Shown here: piece after piece, positions 28,114 through 39,206 of the stretch
Layout of the letters: every line of letters begins with the position of its first letter
Numbering within the stretch: the stretch's first letter is position 1
Origin: Pseudarthrobacter phenanthrenivorans
GTDB taxonomy: Bacteria > Actinomycetota > Actinomycetes > Actinomycetales > Micrococcaceae
Length of the DNA: 64,000 nucleotides
Direction: 5' to 3'
Assembly: GCF_000813845.1 (NCBI RefSeq)
Contig: NZ_JWTB01000014.1
Coordinates: 1-64,000, forward strand
Translations under genes and position numbers: made by a program
The notes under the pieces: model-generated
The model's input: only the letters and a program-made list of their open reading frames with translations
The model's database searches: none
Told to the model about the DNA's origin: nothing

Positions 28114-28147
28114 GTATGGGGGTGCCGCGCTGCGGATGCAAGATGAA

Positions 28148-28167
28148 ATATGAATCACATTCGTTTA
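28148..28167. promoter_or_regulatory. Operator-like repeat 2 upstream of the APC permease
   Basis: ATATGAATCACATTCGTTTA is a direct repeat of the box at 28094-28113, keeping ATGAA-N5-TTCRT. Same spacing and polarity suggest two binding sites for one dimeric regulator, possibly GntR or TetR family. Confidence 0.55.
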
Positions 28168-28276
28168 TGACTCATCTTCAGAATTAGTAAGCTCACTGAG
28201 AAATTCGCGGATACCCTGCCGCCACCCCATCCGTGGCTGGTAGCGTCTGCCTTATTGGACCACCAGAGGAGGATGC

Positions 28277-28756
28277 ATGAAAGCTTCACCGACACTGACC
28301 AACAACCTGCAGGCCGTACTTGCCGACCTCATTGAGCTCCACGTGCAGGGTAAGCAGGCGCACTGGAACATCGTGGGCACCAACTTCCGCGACCTCCACC
28401 TGCAGCTTGATGAGATCGTCGACGCCGCCCGCCAGTTCGCGGATGACACCGCCGAACGCATGCGGGCCCTGCACGCCCTTCCCGATGGCCGCAGCTCCAC
28501 CGTGGCCGAAACCACCAGCCTGGCCCAGTTTCCCGACGGACTGATCAGCACTACGGATGCCATCGAGCGGATCGTCGCCGCCATGGAGGCCGCCGTGGGC
28601 ACCATGCGCAAGGTCCATGACGAAGTGGATGAAGAAGACCCCACTTCGGCTGACCTGCTGCACGAGTTCATCGCCCGGCTGGAGCAGTTCGCCTGGATGG
28701 TGCAGGCGGAAAACATGAAGCCGACCGCCAAGGTCACCGCTGCCGACTCCAAGTAG
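28277..28756 (+). CDS. dps: Dps-family DNA-binding ferritin-like protein
   Basis: A 159-residue Dps protein that forms a dodecameric shell storing iron and protecting DNA from oxidants. The inter-subunit ferroxidase site is visible as QAHWNIVGTNFRDLHLQLDE (about 29-48), carrying the conserved H, D and E ligands. An SD (GGAGG) lies 5 nt before ATG 28277. A short C-terminal tail (KPTAKVTAADSK) has few lysines, so DNA binding may be modest. A strong intrinsic terminator follows. It is transcribed alone, as usual for stress-induced dps genes. Confidence 0.93.
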   Translation: MKASPTLTNNLQAVLADLIELHVQGKQAHWNIVGTNFRDLHLQLDEIVDAARQFADDTAERMRALHALPDGRSSTVAETTSLAQFPDGLISTTDAIERIVAAMEAAVGTMRKVHDEVDEEDPTSADLLHEFIARLEQFAWMVQAENMKPTAKVTAADSK

Positions 28757-28777
28757 GCGGCCACCGCCATCGGCGTG

Positions 28778-28818
28778 GCGCCCTTTGCAGGTCAATCCCC
28801 TGCAAAGGGCGCTTTTTT
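28778..28818 (+). terminator. Intrinsic terminator of dps
   Basis: A 14-bp perfect stem (GCGCCCTTTGCAGG with CCTGCAAAGGGCGC), 7-nt loop and T6 tract at 28813-28818. It is a textbook Rho-independent terminator on the plus strand, just before the stop of the convergent MFS gene. Confidence 0.93.
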
Positions 28819-28827
28819 CTGCCCCGG

Positions 28828-30375
28828 CTAGGAAGCCTTCGGCACCCTGCGAAGGACGACGGCGGCCAGGACTGCCGCCGCCGCCATCAGGACCAGCGCA
28901 ATCGCCGCGGTGATGTGGACGCCGGAGTCGAAGGCGGCGGCTGCGGCATCCCTGGTCAGCTCCGCCAGCGGAGCGGGGAGGCCGGCCGCCGCTTCCACCG
29001 CCCCGGCCAGGGTTTCCCTGGCGTTGTGCAGGCCGGGGCCCGGCAGCATTTCCTCCACCCCTGCGGGCAGCCGCAGGTTTTGCTGGTAGGAGGCGGTCAG
29101 GATGGAACCCAGCAACGCCGTCCCCAGCAGGGATCCCACCTCATAGCCCGTTTCCGAGATCGCTGCAGCCGCCCCGGATTTCTCCGGTGGGGCTGAGCCC
29201 AGGATGAGATCGTTGGATATTGTTTCCGCCGTGCCGACACCCAGCGCCAGGACCAGCAGGGCTGCCAGCAGCAGCGCGGGGCCGCCGTCGTGGTTCCCGA
29301 AGGCAACCATGCTGTAGCCCGCGGCGCTGAAAGCCAGGCCCGCCGCCACCACTGCCCCGGGACGCACCTTGCGGACCAGGGGAACCACGACCAAACCCGA
29401 CACAACCGTGGCTGCCAGTGCCGGAATCATCGCGACGCCGGCGGCTGACGGGGTCATCCCTTCGAGGAGCTGGAGATGCTGGGCCAGGAACAGGATGAAG
29501 CCGTTGAAGGAGAACAGGGCGAGGATGTTGGCGCTGATGGCCATGCTGAACACGCTGTTCCCGAACAGCGACATGTCGAGCAGGGGGTGCTCCAGCCGGT
29601 GCTGGCGCCGGACGAACACGACGCCCATGGCCAGGCCGAAGAGGATGCTGCCCAGCCCGGCTGCGCCGGGACCCTCGGTGGCCAGCGCCTTGATGCCGTA
29701 AACCACCGGAACCATGACCAGCATGGAGAGCAGGATGCTGGGAATATCCACCTTCCCCGGGGCCGGGTCCTTCGATTCCGGAATAAGGGCCGGCCCACCC
29801 GCCAGCAGGGGAAGCATGAGGGGGACTGCCACCAGGAACACGGCACCCCACCAGAAGTGCTCCACCAGCCATCCGCCGAAGATCGGCCCCAGGGCCGCGC
29901 CGCCCGAGAATCCAGCGGCCCAGATGGCAACCGCAAGCCGGCGGCGGTTGGGCTGGGGAAAAATATTCCGGATCAGCGACAGCGTGGACGGCATCAGCAT
30001 GGCGCCAAAGAACCCCAGGGCTGCGCGGCCGGCAATCAGCCACTCGGGCGTGGGGGCGAAGGCCGTTGCGGCTGAGAGGGCTGCGAAGCCCAGGCTGCCA
30101 ATGATCAACAGCCTCCGCCGCCCGATCCGGTCACCCAGGCTGCCCATGGATACCAGCAGCCCGGCCAGCACCAGCGGGTAGGCGTCGACGATCCACAGCA
30201 GCTGCACGCCGGACGGATCCAGGGCGCGGGCAATGGCCGGGAGGGCAAAGGTCAGGGCCGTATTGTCCACTGCCACCAGCAGTACCGGAAACATCAGCAG
30301 CGCCAGGGCGGCCCAATCACGCCGGCCGGAGAGGGTCGGGCTGGTCTCCAGGGGGGTGGGTGCGGTCGTCGTCAT
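28828..30375 (-). CDS. MFS drug-efflux transporter (DHA2-like, 14 helices)
   Basis: A 515-residue efflux carrier of the EmrB/QacA (DHA2) type with about 14 helices. Early MLLVAVDNTALTFALPAIARALD-type signatures (here FPVLLVAVDNTALTFALPAI) correspond to motif D1, and GSLGDRIGRRRLLIIG is motif A. It should expel hydrophobic or cationic drugs by proton antiport. ATG 30375 lies 6 nt after a -10 box embedded in the TetR operator, without an RBS, so the transcript may be leaderless. A longer upstream frame overlaps the TetR gene and is not used. It is divergent from a TetR repressor, the usual drug-inducible arrangement. Confidence 0.88.
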   Translation of the reverse strand: MTTTAPTPLETSPTLSGRRDWAALALLMFPVLLVAVDNTALTFALPAIARALDPSGVQLLWIVDAYPLVLAGLLVSMGSLGDRIGRRRLLIIGSLGFAALSAATAFAPTPEWLIAGRAALGFFGAMLMPSTLSLIRNIFPQPNRRRLAVAIWAAGFSGGAALGPIFGGWLVEHFWWGAVFLVAVPLMLPLLAGGPALIPESKDPAPGKVDIPSILLSMLVMVPVVYGIKALATEGPGAAGLGSILFGLAMGVVFVRRQHRLEHPLLDMSLFGNSVFSMAISANILALFSFNGFILFLAQHLQLLEGMTPSAAGVAMIPALAATVVSGLVVVPLVRKVRPGAVVAAGLAFSAAGYSMVAFGNHDGGPALLLAALLVLALGVGTAETISNDLILGSAPPEKSGAAAAISETGYEVGSLLGTALLGSILTASYQQNLRLPAGVEEMLPGPGLHNARETLAGAVEAAAGLPAPLAELTRDAAAAAFDSGVHITAAIALVLMAAAAVLAAVVLRRVPKAS

Positions 30376-30380
30376 GGAAT

Positions 30381-30406
30381 AACTATACCGTCCAGACGGT
30401 ATAGTT
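30381..30406. promoter_or_regulatory. TetR-family operator, perfect palindrome with both -10 boxes
   Basis: Two perfect 12-bp arms, AACTATACCGTC (30381-30392) and GACGGTATAGTT (30395-30406), flank a central CA. Each arm contains a TATAGT -10 box for one of the divergent genes (30387-30382 for the MFS pump, 30400-30405 for the TetR gene). The regulator should therefore repress both genes at once. Confidence 0.88.
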
Positions 30407-30437
30407 TGAAAGCGCGAGCATTCCGCTTTCCTGCCGG

Positions 30438-30995
30438 ATGCCGGGCATGATGGGAAGCATGCCCCGAAAGCCTGTAGCCCGTGACGCGGTCCTTGACGCC
30501 TTCGAGTCCCTGCTGATCGAAGTGGGGGAGCGGGCTGCGACACTCGACGCCGTGGCGCGAAAGGCCGGCGTGTCGAAGGGCGGCCTCCTCTACCACTTTC
30601 CGAATAAGGAAGCGCTCATCGCAGTGCTGCTCGACCGGCTGGAAGGGCTGGCCAAGGCCGACGCCGATGCCATGGCCTCGGCCAGCGAGGGCGCCGCGGC
30701 ATACTTCATCCGTTCTTCCGTCTGGGCCGACACCCCCCTGGACCGCGCCATCGTGGCCGCCACCAGGCTTGCCGAAGTGGCGCACGAAGAGACCCGCCGC
30801 CGTTTCGCGGCCATCCAGCAGCGATGGCTGGACGAAATCGCGGCCGACGTGGGGCCGGAGCTGGCCAAGGCCGTCCTCTACATGGGTGACGGGCTGTACT
30901 TCAACGCCATGCTGTCCGTGGCGCCCGCGCCGGAGGGCGGAGGGGCAGCCGACGTTGAGGAACTGCTGGCCGCGCTGGAACGGCTCCGCAGGTAG
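30438..30995 (+). CDS. TetR-family repressor of the MFS pump
   Basis: A 185-residue TetR/AcrR-type repressor. The DNA-binding helix-turn-helix is in RAATLDAVARKAGVSKGGLLYHFPNKEAL (about 34-62). The remainder is the helical ligand-binding and dimerisation domain. Several near-adjacent ATGs (30438, 30447, 30450, 30459) precede MPRKPVARDAV; none has a good RBS, so the exact start is uncertain. It is divergent from the MFS pump over a 62-bp gap with a perfect operator palindrome, so it is expected to repress both itself and the pump until a drug-like ligand binds. Confidence 0.9.
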   Translation: MPGMMGSMPRKPVARDAVLDAFESLLIEVGERAATLDAVARKAGVSKGGLLYHFPNKEALIAVLLDRLEGLAKADADAMASASEGAAAYFIRSSVWADTPLDRAIVAATRLAEVAHEETRRRFAAIQQRWLDEIAADVGPELAKAVLYMGDGLYFNAMLSVAPAPEGGGAADVEELLAALERLRR

Positions 30996-31041
30996 ACTTC
31001 GGCATTTGCCGGGAAGGCCTGCCCCGTAGGACAATGGAAAG

Positions 31042-31070
31042 TTGTGAGGGCTGTCACCGGCCGTCATAAA
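31042..31070 (+). promoter_or_regulatory. Putative promoter of the glycine-riboswitch/gcv operon
   Basis: TTGTGA (31042-31047) and CATAAA (31065-31070) are separated by 17 nt, giving a start near 31077, just before the riboswitch. Confidence 0.5.
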
Positions 31071-31094
31071 CCCACAACTTAATAGCCTTTGATC

Positions 31095-31335
31095 TGCGGC
31101 GGGAGAGTTCTGCCGGAAGTACAGGCAGGCGCCGTAGGAGCAAATCCTCCCCAGGAATCTCGCAGGCCCCTGTACCGCCGCGGCGAGGCGCCTCTGGAAA
31201 GCAGCAGGCAGTCATCCTTCCTCCCAGGGAGGGGCCAAAGGCTGTTGTGCTCACCGACGGTGCAAGCGGGTCCTGCCCAGGCAGGGGACGCGGAAACTCT
31301 CAGGTCCAATACAGAGCGGGGAGGAACCCGAATAG
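31095..31335 (+). ncRNA. Tandem glycine riboswitch
   Basis: Two aptamers precede gcvP. The first contains GGGAGAGTTC (31101-31110), GCCGTAGGAGCAA (31131-31143), ATCTCGCAGGCCCC and GCCTCTGGAAAGC (31190-31202). The second contains CACCGACGGTGCAAGCGG (from 31252), GGAAACTCTCAGGTCC (about 31292-31307) and ACAGAGCGGGGAGG. These match the conserved core of the glycine riboswitch, where glycine binding turns on glycine-cleavage genes. The linker between aptamers (about 31203-31250) is longer than usual and carries a CCTCCC/GGGAGG stem. Expression-platform details are not obvious. Confidence 0.9.
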
Positions 31336-31376
31336 CTGTGGCGTACCCTGCGCCGCCTGAGTAAATGGAGTTCCTT

Positions 31377-34223
<2,847 letters not shown>

Positions 34224-34231
34224 GCCACCCC

Positions 34232-35380
34232 ATGACTGCGAAATATACGGCCCTCTACAACGAACACCAGAAGCTTGGCGCCTCCTTCACGGACTTCGGC
34301 GGCTGGCAGATGCCGCTCAAGTACAGCTCGGAACTGGCTGAGCACCACGCCGTCCGCAAGGCTGCGGGGCTGTTCGACCTCTCCCACATGGGCGAAGTCT
34401 GGGTCACCGGCCCGGATGCCGCTGCTTTCCTGGACTACGCCCTGGTGGGGAAGATCTCCGCCATGGCGGTGGGCAAGGCGAAGTATTCGCTGATCTGCAA
34501 CACGGACGGCGGCATCATCGACGACCTGATCGTCTACCGCCGTCCGGCGGCCGAAGACGGCACCGACGTCTTCCTCGTGGTGCCCAACGCGGGCAAAGCC
34601 GGGACGGTCGCCCGTGAACTGCTGGAGCGGGCCTCAGGCTTCAATGCACTGGTGGACGATGCTTCAGGCCGCACGTCCCTCATCGCGGTCCAGGGACCAC
34701 TGGCCCAGGAGCTCCTGCTGCGCCTGGTCCCGGCCGCGCAGCACCCGATGGTGACCGAGCTGAAGTACTACGCCGCCGTCGAGGTTCCGTTCCTGGTGGG
34801 CGGCACTGGCAAGGAACTGCTGCTCGCCCGCACCGGCTATACCGGCGAGGACGGGTTCGAAATCTTTGTGGACAACGACGACGCCCCCGCGCTGTGGCAG
34901 GCACTGCTCGCCATCGCAGAGGACGGGGAGCTGGCCCCGGCCGGCCTCGCGTCGCGGGACTCCCTGCGCCTTGAGGCCGGCATGCCGCTCTACGGCAACG
35001 AACTGTCGCTGCAGGGCGACCCGTTCAGCGCCGGACTTGGCGCCGTCGTCGCGCTCTCCAAGGAAGGCGACTTTGTTGGCAAAGCCGCCCTCGCCGCGAA
35101 AAAGGAAGCGGGCGCCGGAAGCACCACCGGCCGCCGCCTCGTGGGACTCAAAGGCAAGGGCCGGCGCGCAGGGCGCGCCCACTATCCGGTCCTCAAGGAA
35201 GGCGCCGCCGTCGGCGAAGTCACCTCCGGCCAGCCCTCGCCCACCCTCGGCTACCCCATCGCCATGGCCTACGTCGACGTCGACCACTCGGCACCTGGCA
35301 CAGCCCTGGACATCGATCTCCGCGGCAAGGCAGAGCCCTTCGAAGTCGTCGACCTCCCGTTCTACAAGCGCCTCAAGTAG
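34232..35380 (+). CDS. gcvT: Aminomethyltransferase, T-protein
   Basis: A 382-residue folate-dependent T-protein of the glycine cleavage system, transferring the one-carbon unit to tetrahydrofolate and releasing ammonia. It begins KYTALYNEHQKLGASFTDFGGWQMPLKY, and contains FDLSHMGEVWVTG and a TGYTGEDGFEIF motif typical of GcvT. The real start is ATG 34232; the frame is open further upstream inside gcvP but that part is not coding. It follows gcvP by 8 nt and shares the riboswitch control. The expected partner gcvH is absent downstream; a 408-bp gap with hairpins leads to sdaA. Confidence 0.96.
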   Translation: MTAKYTALYNEHQKLGASFTDFGGWQMPLKYSSELAEHHAVRKAAGLFDLSHMGEVWVTGPDAAAFLDYALVGKISAMAVGKAKYSLICNTDGGIIDDLIVYRRPAAEDGTDVFLVVPNAGKAGTVARELLERASGFNALVDDASGRTSLIAVQGPLAQELLLRLVPAAQHPMVTELKYYAAVEVPFLVGGTGKELLLARTGYTGEDGFEIFVDNDDAPALWQALLAIAEDGELAPAGLASRDSLRLEAGMPLYGNELSLQGDPFSAGLGAVVALSKEGDFVGKAALAAKKEAGAGSTTGRRLVGLKGKGRRAGRAHYPVLKEGAAVGEVTSGQPSPTLGYPIAMAYVDVDHSAPGTALDIDLRGKAEPFEVVDLPFYKRLK

Positions 35381-35390
35381 TCCCAAAGCC

Positions 35391-35414
35391 GGTGTTCGAG
35401 CTTGTCGAAATCCC
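35391..35414. repeat. Short interspersed repeat, TTTCGACAGGCTCAACCAC family, copy 2
   Basis: The minus strand reads ATTTCGACAAGCTCGAACAC, a diverged version of the repeat at 6530-6551, just after gcvT. Confidence 0.5.
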
Positions 35415-35427
35415 ATGGCTCACCTTC

Positions 35428-35513
35428 GGGACCGGCGGACCGGACATTTTCACGCGTGCTGCTCGTTCCTCGCTTTGACGCACGCTTTCGAAAAGTCCGG
35501 CTCCGCCGGCCCC
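35428..35513. repeat. Long imperfect hairpin between gcvT and sdaA
   Basis: A 24-nt arm (35428-35451) pairs with 35490-35513 with only two single-base bulges and one wobble; the shared core is GTCCGG/TCCGCCGG. An inner stem GCGTGC (35454-35459) with GCACGC (35480-35485) extends it, leaving a loop of about 20 nt. The flanks beyond the arms are partly complementary too. It could be a REP/MITE-like repeat, an RNA element, or an mRNA processing or attenuator structure. Confidence 0.6.
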
Positions 35514-35788
35514 TCGTGGGCGTGTCGCCCTGGACGTGCGTTGGCGACTGGGCGGATTCCGGAGACGTGCTTCCCACCGTCCCCCTAACCTCGCAAGCTC
35601 GGCCAGGGAACGCGGACGGCGTGGGCCCCGAGCACGCGGAGGAATTCGGTCAGGCGGGCACCCAACCCGGCCACTGCGTCACGTCCGCTTAGCGGGCGTC
35701 TTCGCGACCGAGCCCGCAGAGGATGTCCTGCCCGCTCCACCCCAGCCACTCAGAGTGACTCGAACCAGAGTTTTAGTTAGGAATTGTC

Positions 35789-37228
35789 ATGGCAGTCGGA
35801 GTGTTCGATCTGTTTTCTATTGGTATTGGCCCTTCGTCGTCGCATACTGTGGGGCCGATGCGGGCTGCTGCTGTGTTTGCTGAGGAGTTGAAGGCCTCGG
35901 GGAAGCTCGGGGCTGTGGTGTCGTTGCGGGTGGATCTGTATGGGTCGTTGGCCGCGACGGGGCATGGGCACGGGACGATGACGGCGGTGCTGTTGGGGTT
36001 GGAGGGCTATCATCCGGAGCTGATTCTGCCGGAAGAGGTGGAGGAGCGGCTGGCCTCGATCGCGGAGACCGGGGTGCTGAACCTGGCCGGGGCGGTGCCG
36101 TTGCCGTACGGGGTGAAGGACATGGTGCTGCGGCCCTTGACGGTCCTGCCCCGGCACACGAACGGGATGACGTTCACCGTCACCGACGCCGGGGGAAACG
36201 TGGTGCATGCGGCGACGTTTTTCTCGGTCGGGGGCGGGTTCATTGTCCGTGAGGGTGAGGAGGACGCGGCGCAGCAGGAACTGGAGGCGTCCAAGCAGGA
36301 GTTGCCGCTGCCGTTCAGGACCGCGGCGGAGCTGCTGGAGCATTGCGCGGTGACCGGGCTGGGCATCGCGGACGTGATGTTCGTGAATGAGAAGGCTTCC
36401 CGGTCCGGGGAGCAGATCCGGGCCGGGTTGCTGCAGATCTGGGCGGTGATGGAGGCGTGCGTGGCCACGTCGTTGAAACGGGACGGGGTGCTGCCGGGCG
36501 GGTTGAAGGTCCGCCGCCGCGCGCCGGACTGGTTTGAGCGGTTGAAGAAGGAATGCGCGGACGGGCGGGACGTGGATCCGGATGCTGCGTGGGATGCGGG
36601 GCCGTTCGATCCCAGGTATTGGCAGGAGTGGGTTAACTTGGTGGCGTTGGCGGTGAATGAGGAGAACGCGTCCGGCGGCCGGGTGGTCACGGCCCCGACC
36701 AACGGGGCGGCCGGGATCATTCCCGCGGTGTTGTTCTATGCCCTGCATTTCGCGCCGGGCATGGAGAAGGCCGCCCGGGCGGACCGGGAGGATGTGGTGG
36801 TGCGGTTCCTGCTCGCGGCCGGGGCGGTGGGGGTGCTGTATAAGGAACAGGCCTCGATTTCCGGGGCCGAGGTCGGCTGCCAGGGCGAGGTCGGTTCGGC
36901 GTCCTCGATGGCCGCCGCGGGGTTGGCGGAGGTGATGGGCGGGTCCCCGGCGCAGGTGGAGAACGCCGCGGAAATCGCGATGGAACACAACCTGGGCCTG
37001 ACCTGCGACCCGATCGGCGGGCTGGTCCAGGTCCCCTGCATCGAGCGGAACGCGATCGCCGCCGCGAAAGCGATCAACGCCGCGAAAATGGCGCTCTGGG
37101 GCGACGGCACCCACCGCGTGTCCCTCGACGAAGTCATCATCACCATGCGCGAAACCGGCAAGGACATGAGCGACAAATACAAGGAAACCGCCATGGGCGG
37201 CCTGGCCGTCAACGTCGTCGAGTGCTGA
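35789..37228 (+). CDS. sdaA: L-serine ammonia-lyase (iron-sulfur, single chain)
   Basis: A 479-residue L-serine dehydratase with the beta and alpha regions fused. It deaminates L-serine to pyruvate using a [4Fe-4S] cluster. The N-terminal [23 protein letters not shown] is diagnostic. Cluster cysteines are visible in [14 protein letters not shown] and in [17 protein letters not shown]. It follows gcvPT and takes the serine end of the same one-carbon cycle. The codon use of the first 80% (frequent GGG, TTG and T- or G-ending codons) differs from gcvP/gcvT and shifts to C-ending codons in the last ~200 bp, hinting at a mosaic or acquired allele. Confidence 0.95.
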   Translation: MAVGVFDLFSIGIGPSSSHTVGPMRAAAVFAEELKASGKLGAVVSLRVDLYGSLAATGHGHGTMTAVLLGLEGYHPELILPEEVEERLASIAETGVLNLAGAVPLPYGVKDMVLRPLTVLPRHTNGMTFTVTDAGGNVVHAATFFSVGGGFIVREGEEDAAQQELEASKQELPLPFRTAAELLEHCAVTGLGIADVMFVNEKASRSGEQIRAGLLQIWAVMEACVATSLKRDGVLPGGLKVRRRAPDWFERLKKECADGRDVDPDAAWDAGPFDPRYWQEWVNLVALAVNEENASGGRVVTAPTNGAAGIIPAVLFYALHFAPGMEKAARADREDVVVRFLLAAGAVGVLYKEQASISGAEVGCQGEVGSASSMAAAGLAEVMGGSPAQVENAAEIAMEHNLGLTCDPIGGLVQVPCIERNAIAAAKAINAAKMALWGDGTHRVSLDEVIITMRETGKDMSDKYKETAMGGLAVNVVEC

Positions 37229-37288
37229 CAACCCCTCCAAATGGCGGCACGGCGGACTGAGCCGCCTTCCTGCCGCCGTCCGGCCGGC

Positions 37289-37831
37289 CTAGTTGTGCAC
37301 GGCTGCCCACCAGTTCAGGCTCGCAGCGAAGACGAGCCATGAGACATACGGCAGCAGCAGCAGGCCGGCCGTCCGGCTGATCGGGCCGAAGTACATCACC
37401 GTCAACGCGACCGCGGCAATCAACACCAGGATGATGGCCAGGCCCAGCCACAGGGCCGCCGTGCCGAGGGGTGGATAGAGGGCGAAAAACGCCGGCGTCC
37501 AGGCGAGGTTGAGGACCAGCTGGATGGCGTATACGGTCATGGCCCGGCGGGTCATGCTGCTCCGTTGGCGCCAGACCAGCCAGGCGGCCACAGCCATCGC
37601 GGTGTACAGAACAGTCCAGACCGGTCCAAAAACGAAATTGGGCGGGGTCCAGGGGGCCTTGTCAGCCGACGCATACCAACCGTTCACGTTTGCTGCGGAC
37701 GCCAGGCCGCCCAGGCCTGCCACCAGCAGGGACGCCACCAGGAACCCGGCAAGAGCCGCCGCCTGGACACCTGGACTGTAGGGCCGCCCGCTCTTCACGT
37801 CTGTACCGCTCTGTTCCTGGTCCGGCCTCAT
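37289..37831 (-). CDS. TspO/MBR-family membrane protein
   Basis: A 180-residue protein with five predicted membrane helices after a polar tail of about 25 residues. TspO hallmarks are GWYASADKAPWTPPNFVFGPVWTVLYTAMAVAAWLVW (A-P-W-x-P-P, then the PVWTxLY stretch) and LNLAWTPAFFALY. TspO proteins bind porphyrins and cholesterol-like ligands and take part in tetrapyrrole or stress signalling. ATG 37831 is favoured because a purine-rich GGTGGGGGT precedes it; two upstream in-frame ATGs add 8-12 residues. It is convergent with sdaA, with which it shares a GC-rich stem region. Confidence 0.85.
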   Translation of the reverse strand: MRPDQEQSGTDVKSGRPYSPGVQAAALAGFLVASLLVAGLGGLASAANVNGWYASADKAPWTPPNFVFGPVWTVLYTAMAVAAWLVWRQRSSMTRRAMTVYAIQLVLNLAWTPAFFALYPPLGTAALWLGLAIILVLIAAVALTVMYFGPISRTAGLLLLPYVSWLVFAASLNWWAAVHN

Positions 37832-37952
37832 ACCCCCACCCTTGTTGAATGCCATGAGCCGCGTCAAGGTGGCATTCGGCCTGTCCCTGGCGCCATGCCA
37901 GGCAGGCCCGGAGAAGGGGCTGGCATCGCTGAGGCTTTAGACTTGAGGCTGC

Positions 37953-39086
37953 ATGTCCGCACGCATCCAGAACCAACGAAACCGCGCACACACCCGATTG
38001 GACACGGCCCCCTTGCGAGAATTCACCGCACGTTTTGCCACAGCCGAGGAAATTGAGAACTGGGACAAGCACGTCACGGCCAACCCGAACGGCGGCAACA
38101 TGCTGCAGTCTGCCGCCTACGCATCAGTGAAGAACGGAAGCGGCTGGAAAGTCCGGTTCCTGGTGCTGGAAGGCCACGGTACCGCCAGCTATAACCTGGT
38201 GCTGGAGAAGACGTTCCCCGTCCTGGGGCGGCTGTGGTACCTCATCAAGGGCCCCGACGTCGCGGATGCAGCTGACCTGGGGCCTGCCCTCGAAGCATGC
38301 GCAGCCTTTGTCCGCAGCCAGAAGCTGAAGGTCTTCACCATCAAGGTGGAACCGGACATCATCGACTCCGATGAAGCCCGGCAGGCACTCCTTGCAGCCG
38401 GCTTCGTCAAGGCCCCGAACATCCAGTCCAACGACTCCACCGCGCTGCTGGACATCTCAGGGCCGGAGGAAGAGGTGTTCAAAGCCATTTCCTCCCGTGC
38501 GCGGAACGCAGTCCGGCGCGCGGAACGGGAGGGTTGCCAGGTGGTCCGGCAGGAGCAGGGCCCGGAAACCTATCGGGCCCTCTACGACCTGATGGCTGAC
38601 ACCGTCAGCGCCAAGGGTTCCATGCCCCTCCGCAGCTATGAGTACTACGCACGGTTCTGGGACGAGTTCTGCAACCGCGGCCAGGGCAACTTCTTCTTCG
38701 TGTACGAAGACGGCAAACCCAGCGTGGGCGCCTTCGTCATCAACTATGGCGCCAAGGCAACCTACAAGGACGGCGGCTCCACCCAGAACCGCAAGCAGTA
38801 CGGGGACTCGCACCTGGTGCAGTGGACCGCGATCCGCCGTATGCAGGAACTGGGCTGTACCGAGTACGACTTCTGCGGCACCCCGCCAGCGGCCCGTATC
38901 AAGGACAAGACCCACAACCTCTACGGCATGGGCATGTTCAAGACCAGCTTCACGAAGACCGTCACTGACTTCGTGGGGTGCCACGACTACGTCCTGTCCC
39001 CGCTCCGGCACCGGCTGTGGGTCAAGGGCGGAGAAAAAGTGTTCCGCCGGATCGAAACCGCCCGGACCGGGCAGCAGTTCTACTGA
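37953..39086 (+). CDS. FemAB-type peptidoglycan interpeptide-bridge ligase 1
   Basis: A 377-residue aminoacyl-tRNA-dependent ligase of the FemX/MurM family, which adds amino acids to the lipid II stem peptide in the cytosol. Two GNAT-like lobes are visible: the N-terminal NGGNMLQSAAYASVKNGSGWKVRFLVLE stretch and the second lobe with FFFVYEDGKPSVGAFVINYG followed by EYDFCGTPPAARIK. It lacks the coiled-coil arm seen in its downstream neighbour. It is likely to add the first bridge residue of an A3alpha/A4-type wall. It begins a tandem pair of Fem genes followed by a serine/threonine exporter, a suggestive neighbourhood. Confidence 0.85.
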   Translation: MSARIQNQRNRAHTRLDTAPLREFTARFATAEEIENWDKHVTANPNGGNMLQSAAYASVKNGSGWKVRFLVLEGHGTASYNLVLEKTFPVLGRLWYLIKGPDVADAADLGPALEACAAFVRSQKLKVFTIKVEPDIIDSDEARQALLAAGFVKAPNIQSNDSTALLDISGPEEEVFKAISSRARNAVRRAEREGCQVVRQEQGPETYRALYDLMADTVSAKGSMPLRSYEYYARFWDEFCNRGQGNFFFVYEDGKPSVGAFVINYGAKATYKDGGSTQNRKQYGDSHLVQWTAIRRMQELGCTEYDFCGTPPAARIKDKTHNLYGMGMFKTSFTKTVTDFVGCHDYVLSPLRHRLWVKGGEKVFRRIETARTGQQFY

Positions 39087-39206
39087 CCTCCGCCGCCAAC
39101 TAAACCAACGCGCCTGCCGGCCTGCACCCACGGGTGCGGCCGGGGCATGAATACCGTCCGTCCAGCGCCTGCCCCAGGCTGCGAAGAGCCAGAAGAAGGT
39201 AACCCC

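Larger units (their letters stand above)
35381..35788. other. 408-bp gap between gcvT and sdaA, no convincing gene
   Basis: I find no convincing coding region in this stretch. No frame carries a lipoyl-type GcvH sequence. It holds a short interspersed repeat (35391-35414), a long imperfect hairpin (35428-35513) and a second inverted repeat (CCCACCGTCC at 35573-35582 with GGACGGCGTGGG at 35614-35625). The sdaA leader and promoter must lie in its right half. No RBS stronger than TTAGGA before 35789 is seen. Confidence 0.6.

Noticed and set aside
35402..35692. 96-codon frame in the gcvT-sdaA gap considered as gcvH
   Set aside because: It lacks any lipoyl-domain motif and the hairpin arms explain its composition. 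It is not coding.
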